Positions 38,688-42,836 of a stretch of 42,836 bases of DNA are shown here, in pieces. Below the pieces are notes generated by a model, which was not told the origin of the DNA, searched no databases, and saw only the letters and a program-made list of their open reading frames with translations. The translations under genes and the position numbers were made by a program. Source of the DNA: Sporisorium sorghi (taxonomy: Eukaryota; Basidiomycota; Ustilaginomycetes; Ustilaginales; Ustilaginaceae); assembly GCA_023212695.1 (NCBI GenBank), contig JALCCG010000182.1, forward strand, positions 1-42,836. Direction: 5' to 3'. How positions within the stretch are numbered: the first letter of the stretch is position 1; each line of letters opens with the position of its first letter.

Positions 38688-39959
38688 ATGCCCAACACAC
38701 TAGACACCTCCAAGCGCGACCACACCATCAACCTCGGTGCTGGTCCCAGCTCGCTCCCCACTTCGGTGCTCCTCGAAGCTGCTCAGGGCATTCTCGACTT
38801 TGAGGGGACTGGCATGGGTCTCATCGAGCTCTCGCATCGCAGCAAGACGTTCCAAAAGCTCATGGACAAGACCGAGGCTGATCTGCGCGCCTTGCTCAAC
38901 GTTCCCGACACACACGCTGTCCTTTTCCTCCAAGGTGGCGGCACAGAGCAGTTCTCAGCCACCGCGCTCAACCTGCTTGCGGCGCACGCGGTCAAGAACC
39001 CAGACTACTTCAAGTCGAACGGCAACAAGGGTCCGCCGTGTGACTATGCGGTGACTGGATCGTGGACTGCCAAGGCCGTCAAGGAAGCCGCTCGTCTCGG
39101 GGCTACGACGAATGTCGCGCTGGACGCACGCAAGGTGGACGGCGCCAACGGCAAGTTTGGCTCGATCCCGCCCGTGAGCGAGTGGAAGCTGAGCCCGGTC
39201 TCGAGCAAGCCCGCAATGCTGTACTACTGCGACAACGAGACCGTCGATGGCGTCGAGTTCCCCAACCCTGGTTTCCCGATTGATCAGCTGCCGGAAGAGT
39301 ACCGCCAGCAGGTGCCGCTCGTGGCCGACTGCTCGAGCAACATCCTCTCGCGGCCCATCGACGTCGCTGCGCACGCCATTGTGTTCTTTGGCGCTCAGAA
39401 GAATGTTGGACCCTCGGGTGCGACTGTGGCGATTGTGCGCAAGGACCTCATTGTGGACCCGGACCAAGGCGTGCCTCACGGTGGGCCTCGCATCCCGACG
39501 ACGTTGGTGTACAAGAACATGCTCGACAACGGATCGCTGTACAACACTCCACCCATGTTTGCCATCTACGCTTCCGGGCTTGTATTCCACGATCTGCTGC
39601 ACAACAAGGGCGGTGTCGCGGGTGCTACGGAACGCTCCGAGAAGAAGGCGTCGCTGATTTACGGCTTGATCGACAGCAGCGAGGGCGTGTTCCTGCCGAC
39701 GGTGCGCCAGGCTTCGGCGAGGAGCAGGATGAATGTGACGTTCCGCATCTCGAGAGCGGGCGAGAACAAGCCGGACGAGGCGCTCGAGGAGGCGTTTGTC
39801 AAGCGATGTGCCGAGAACAACATCGTGCAGGTCAAAGGACACAGGAGCGTGGGCGGGATCCGTACGAGCTTGTACAATGCGGTGACGGTGGAGCAGACGC
39901 AGAAGCTGGCCGAGGTCATGACGAGCTTCAAGGACAATGTCAAGGTGGGCAAGCTTTGA
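38688..39959 (+). CDS. SER1: Phosphoserine aminotransferase
   Basis: Protein of 423 residues from the ATG at 38688. It converts 3-phosphohydroxypyruvate and glutamate to O-phosphoserine and 2-oxoglutarate, the second step of serine synthesis, in the cytosol. It is a class V PLP aminotransferase. Seen are INLGAGPSSLPTSVL, the GLIELSHRSKTF segment, LFLQGGGTEQFSA, DYAVTGSWTAKA, YYCDNETVDGVEFP, VADCSSNILSRPID and the PLP lysine K238 in FFGAQKNVGPSG. Near the C-terminus VKGHRSVGGIRTSLYNAV is the conserved substrate-binding segment. It is slightly longer than the roughly 395-residue yeast enzyme, mostly in surface loops. It converges on the hydrolase/release-factor gene with 72 nt between stop codons. 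Confidence 0.95.
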   Translation: MPNTLDTSKRDHTINLGAGPSSLPTSVLLEAAQGILDFEGTGMGLIELSHRSKTFQKLMDKTEADLRALLNVPDTHAVLFLQGGGTEQFSATALNLLAAHAVKNPDYFKSNGNKGPPCDYAVTGSWTAKAVKEAARLGATTNVALDARKVDGANGKFGSIPPVSEWKLSPVSSKPAMLYYCDNETVDGVEFPNPGFPIDQLPEEYRQQVPLVADCSSNILSRPIDVAAHAIVFFGAQKNVGPSGATVAIVRKDLIVDPDQGVPHGGPRIPTTLVYKNMLDNGSLYNTPPMFAIYASGLVFHDLLHNKGGVAGATERSEKKASLIYGLIDSSEGVFLPTVRQASARSRMNVTFRISRAGENKPDEALEEAFVKRCAENNIVQVKGHRSVGGIRTSLYNAVTVEQTQKLAEVMTSFKDNVKVGKL

Positions 39960-40031
39960 TTAGCGCTGCCGGAATCTGTAGATGTTTCGTTGTGATCTCT
40001 CTTGAATGCTGTTTAATGCTATTACTGTTGA

Positions 40032-41362
40032 CTATGATGATGCCGCGCTTGAATCTGCTTGCTCGGCCTTGCTTTCCGCCAGCTTGTCCCTCTGCTTGCG
40101 CTTCTGCTTCTTCTTGTTGTTCATCTTCCGCTTGCGCTCCTTTTCAATCTGGCGGTCGATCCGACTGCCGCCGCTCTCGCCTCTTACAAGCTTCTCGAGC
40201 GTCAAGCTCATCCTGCGTCGAGCGAGCTCTCGATTGCGATCACGCGACCTGGTCTCTTGGCACGTCACCTTGGTGCCTGTTGGGACATGGGTTAGCTGCA
40301 CGTTGGTTGAGAGCTTGTTGATCGCTTGCCCGCCCGGTCCAGAGCCGCGGATGAATTTTTCAGCGAGGTCCCTTTCGTCTAGCGTGAGCGGATACTTGCG
40401 CGAGCCGGGTTGCAAGGTGTAGGTGCCGGATGTGAACCAGTCGGGCAGTTCGAGCTCGGTTTTGGAGGATTTGAGGTTGGCCGCAGCGCAAGGCGCGTCT
40501 GGCTCCTGGCAAGGATCGAATTCCTCGACGACATCTTCGAAACTACCTGTTGATGACCAGACATGCTTGTGGTATCAGCAGCCGTTTCGTCACAAGTACG
40601 AACAAGGGACCACGCTACTTACACACCAACCTCACTCTCGAGCCACTCCTGTGCCGATTCCGCGCCCTGCTTCTCCTCGACAAACGTATACCGATCCAAG
40701 CTTTCGTCCGCCTCCTCCTCCCTCTCGTGCTCGATGCGGTGCACATCGTACCACGGCACATTCTGCTGTTGCTGTCGTTGCAGCTCTGCTTGGCTCCATA
40801 CCACACGCACGGGGAAGGTGATTTCGAAGTCGAACTCTTCCAGATCCCCTGGAAGCAGCTGCGGGTGCTCCTTGCGCAGGTATGCATTGTTGATGGGCGG
40901 ATCGATGAGCTGCAGCGCCGTCAGCGGGCGCGAAGAGACATACGTCTGAGCGATGAGGGAAGCGGGACCTCTCGAAATCATGATGGGTGGGAAAGGCGGC
41001 GTCTGGCCAGCTTGGCGCAGCGTATCGATCGCGTCCTTCTCAAAGACTTGCATGAGCTGCGAAGCGTCTTTGATGTCAGACAGCGGCTGATCCGGATCGA
41101 GGTCGAGCAGCAGAGACTGGTAACCTTGCGCTGAAAAGTGTTGGATCCATTCTGAGAACGCTTCGGATGCGGGTGCCGACGATGTCCATTTGGAAGCTGT
41201 GAGGAAGAGGAGCGGCGTGGGAACTTGTCGAGCTGCTGAAGACGAGGGCGCCACCACTTGCAGCGTAGATTTGAAGCGTCGGCTGCCGATCCGACTCGCC
41301 GAGACTGCAGCGCTGGTAGGCCGACGCAGCGCTGAAGTAGCTATCGATGCGAATCGCAGCAT
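40032..41362 (-). CDS. Alpha/beta-hydrolase-like plus GGQ release-factor domain, two exons
   Basis: Preferred join is 40623-41362 and 40032-40542 (416 residues), ATG at 41362. The start MLRFASIATSALRR with many Arg and no acidic residue looks like a mitochondrial presequence. Residues about 45-245 resemble an alpha/beta-hydrolase (PTPLLFLTASKW, GYQSLLLDLD, PIMISRGPASLIAQTY, LQLIDPP). The nucleophile elbow is degenerate, with no G-x-S-x-G. Exon 2 encodes a class-I release-factor domain with GGQ at 317-319 (FIRGSGPGGQAINK) and a Lys/Arg-rich tail, like mitochondrial rescue factors (ICT1, MTRFR, Rso55). Unspliced, the first part ends as EWLESEVGV-stop, 247 residues. The release-factor frame has no ATG of its own after its upstream stop. 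Two readings remain: a true fusion, or two products from one locus by intron retention. Domain calls: GGQ firm, hydrolase weak. Confidence 0.68.
40543..40622 (-). other. Intron linking hydrolase-like and release-factor parts (80 nt)
   Basis: On the minus strand the donor is GTAAGT at 40622, a CTGAT branch-point motif lies inside, and the acceptor is GGTAG ending at 40543. A second in-frame pair lies four bases away at each end: donor GTGTGT at 40626 and acceptor CAACAG ending at 40547. Both pairs remove exactly 80 nt and differ only in one residue at the junction (Val or Ser). The TAA of the GTAAGT donor is the stop codon of the unspliced reading. Confidence 0.65.
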
Positions 41363-41624
41363 TCTGAGTCAACGAGGCTGTGAGGTGGTGTTCAAAAGCA
41401 AAGGTGACCCACCAAAATTTCACACAGAGTCGGAAGACGGGCCGATGGCTCAGCAGCGAGAGAGAAGAGCGCCAAATTTGAGCCAAAAAATCGCCTTTTG
41501 GCAGCACTGACCACCGATGTTCTCTTCCTTCATCTCTCCCACCATCATCCATCACACTACCCTTTCTTGCTCCTTCTTATCCAGCTCTCATCTTTGCCCT
41601 TGTTCGGATCTGCTTCTATCAACC
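41363..41624. promoter_or_regulatory. Short divergent promoter at the right end
   Basis: 262 nt separate the ATG of the hydrolase/release-factor gene (minus) from the ATG of the DNA-modification-family gene (plus). No specific regulatory site is recognised; shared promoter use is inferred from spacing. Confidence 0.4.
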
Positions 41625-42836
41625 ATGACGACGTCTTCGTCCGCCACAACGAGTGAACCTCTCAAGCGAGACCGTTCCTCGCCATCGCCTGAATCCTCCC
41701 TTCAACCCTTGCCCGATGTCGATAGGACCGAAACAAAACGTCCTCGTCTCGGCGCGGACCGAGATGCAGCCACTGCATCCACTAGCAACTCGTCCTCAGA
41801 TCCTGCAGCTCGACAAGATGAAGTCACCATCTTGGCCGGTCTCCACCTCCCACTCAATGAAGAGGTCTTCAAGACATTTTTCCAATATGCGCACGATCGA
41901 CACGATGTCTTTCTCAAACGCAAGGAAGGCAAGCCGCAAGAGGAATGGACCAGCGATCCTGTTCTGACTTCAACCAAATTCGCCAACGTGTACAGGGTGC
42001 TCGACCGCTCGACGCAGTACGTGCTCACGCAGGTGGTGCAGGATGGCCCGCCCCAGCTCGAAGAAGTGTGTTTCCGCATTTTCCTGTTTCGCTCATTCGC
42101 GCGCATCAGCACGTACGAGGTGATCAAGAGCGCTCTGGGAGGTCCACCCACACTGGCCAACTTCTCGCCAGCTGCCTATGAAAACATCCTCCTGCCTCAC
42201 ATCGGAGCTGGCAACCCAGTCTACGGCAGCTCGTACTTTATCCCTGCGCCGAGGGAGTTCAGGACGCAATACCCTTTCCAATCGACACTTCGACTGGTCC
42301 AGCTCATGATGCGAACGAAGTTGCCCCAAAAACTCGCCGGTCTGCATCACATGCGCGACGCCCATGCACTGCTCACGACATTCCCAAGCCTCGGACCTTT
42401 TCTGGCAATGCAGCTACTGCTCGATCTTAATCTCTCGGAACATTTCGATTTCAGCGAGGAAGAGTTTGCCGCTTGCGGTCCAGGCTCTCGGAATTGCTTG
42501 GTGGATATCTTCGGCAAGTTTGTCGCCGGATTCGAGCTCGAGGCGATGCGATGGATCCAGGACAATCAGGATCACTACTGGGCGAAATACGGCATTACAG
42601 ACGTGCCGCATCTGTGTCCTGCGCGCAAGCCGGGTCTCAACGTGGTCGATATCGAGCACACGCTGTGCGAGGTGTTCAAGTACCGGCGTGCCAAGAGCCG
42701 TCTCGAGGCTCCTCCGCAGGTTGGCAGGCGTGGCAAGCGCGGTCGTCCTTCGATGGGGCGTGCAACGTCTGTCGCTGCCACCGCTGCTGCTACGTCTGCT
42801 GCCACAGCATCACCCCGCGCAATCAAGCAGGAAGAC
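41625..42836 (+). CDS. 5-hmdU DNA kinase helical-domain (aGPT-PPlase family) protein, 3' partial
   Basis: ATG at 41625 (context AACCATGA); 404 codons remain open to the window edge with no stop, so the C-terminus is missing. Residues 1-65 are Ser/Thr-rich with a basic KRPRLG patch, a possible nuclear signal. Residues about 75-350 match the family called 5-hmdU DNA kinase helical domain, or alpha-glutamyl/putrescinyl thymine pyrophosphorylase, in phage DNA hypermodification. Seen are the NVYRVLDRSTQY motif, CFRIFLFRSFARI, LPQKLAGL, the glycosylase-like LGPFLAMQLLLDLNLS and the acidic-to-glycine stretch FDFSEEEFAACGPGSRN. Residues 367-379 (GRRGKRGRPSMGR) form an AT-hook for minor-groove binding. 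In phages such proteins act on 5-hydroxymethyluracil in DNA. The fungal role is not known to me; nuclear DNA binding is the best-supported inference. It diverges from the hydrolase/release-factor gene. Confidence 0.78.
   Translation, partial: MTTSSSATTSEPLKRDRSSPSPESSLQPLPDVDRTETKRPRLGADRDAATASTSNSSSDPAARQDEVTILAGLHLPLNEEVFKTFFQYAHDRHDVFLKRKEGKPQEEWTSDPVLTSTKFANVYRVLDRSTQYVLTQVVQDGPPQLEEVCFRIFLFRSFARISTYEVIKSALGGPPTLANFSPAAYENILLPHIGAGNPVYGSSYFIPAPREFRTQYPFQSTLRLVQLMMRTKLPQKLAGLHHMRDAHALLTTFPSLGPFLAMQLLLDLNLSEHFDFSEEEFAACGPGSRNCLVDIFGKFVAGFELEAMRWIQDNQDHYWAKYGITDVPHLCPARKPGLNVVDIEHTLCEVFKYRRAKSRLEAPPQVGRRGKRGRPSMGRATSVAATAAATSAATASPRAIKQED

Noticed and set aside
40032..40415. Release-factor domain as a stand-alone 127-codon gene
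   Set aside because: That frame starts at a TTG. The conserved-looking sequence continues upstream to the intron acceptor, so the domain needs an upstream exon.
40379..40564. Small minus-strand ORF starting with ATG at 40564 as the release-factor start
   Set aside because: It is in a different frame from the GGQ domain and ends at a stop within the release-factor exon, so it cannot supply its start.
1..42836. tRNA, rRNA, CRISPR or transposon genes
   Set aside because: By eye I found no B-box tRNA signature, rRNA block, spaced direct repeats or transposase/reverse-transcriptase motifs. A covariance-model search would be needed to exclude small RNAs.

Overview
The window is nuclear DNA of a smut fungus (Basidiomycota, Ustilaginomycotina; most likely Ustilago, Sporisorium, Moesziomyces or a close relative). 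This rests on the gene set (a Don3-type germinal-centre kinase, NOT1, Ede1, MED7, RPB9, proteasome beta2), the long and mostly intronless open frames with G/C-ending codons, the short 76-80 nt introns where introns occur, and the spacing of monocistronic genes. I see no tRNA, rRNA, CRISPR array, transposase or reverse transcriptase. The species is an inference from gene style, not a match.

Layout, left to right. A Ste20/GCK kinase (minus) is followed by an approximately 3 kb gene-free stretch that holds a 94-nt almost pure G tract. Next come a TFIIIC WD-repeat subunit (plus), a tandem WW-domain protein of unknown role (minus) and the 2133-residue NOT1 scaffold of CCR4-NOT (minus). A secreted GH45/expansin-like, probably GPI-anchored protein (plus), a mitochondrial-looking ChaN-domain protein (minus) and a Sel1-repeat protein with a long disordered N-terminus (plus) follow. 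Then come RPB9 (minus), a branched-chain aminotransferase (plus), proteasome subunit beta2 (minus), its likely assembly chaperone PAC2 with one intron (plus), an Ede1/Eps15-type endocytic scaffold (minus), MED7 (minus) and phosphoserine aminotransferase (plus). The right end holds a two-exon gene joining an alpha/beta-hydrolase-like domain to a GGQ release-factor domain (minus), and a gene cut by the window end that encodes a protein of the 5-hmdU DNA kinase helical / alpha-glutamyl-putrescinyl thymine pyrophosphorylase family with a C-terminal AT-hook (plus).

Sixteen genes alternate strand almost perfectly, so most intergenic spaces are either shared divergent promoters or short convergent gaps (61-300 bp). 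Functionally the window is a mixture of housekeeping genes. Transcription is represented by TFIIIC, RPB9, MED7 and NOT1, and proteostasis by beta2 and PAC2. Amino-acid metabolism is represented by BCAT and PSAT. Only the beta2/PAC2 pair looks like two genes with one job sharing one promoter.

The points most worth a second look are the DNA-modification-family protein at the right end; the hydrolase/release-factor gene, whose upstream stop codon lies inside a GTAAGT splice donor; the divergent beta2/PAC2 pair; the extreme poly-G tract; and a 2037-codon antisense open frame over NOT1 that is best explained by codon avoidance.
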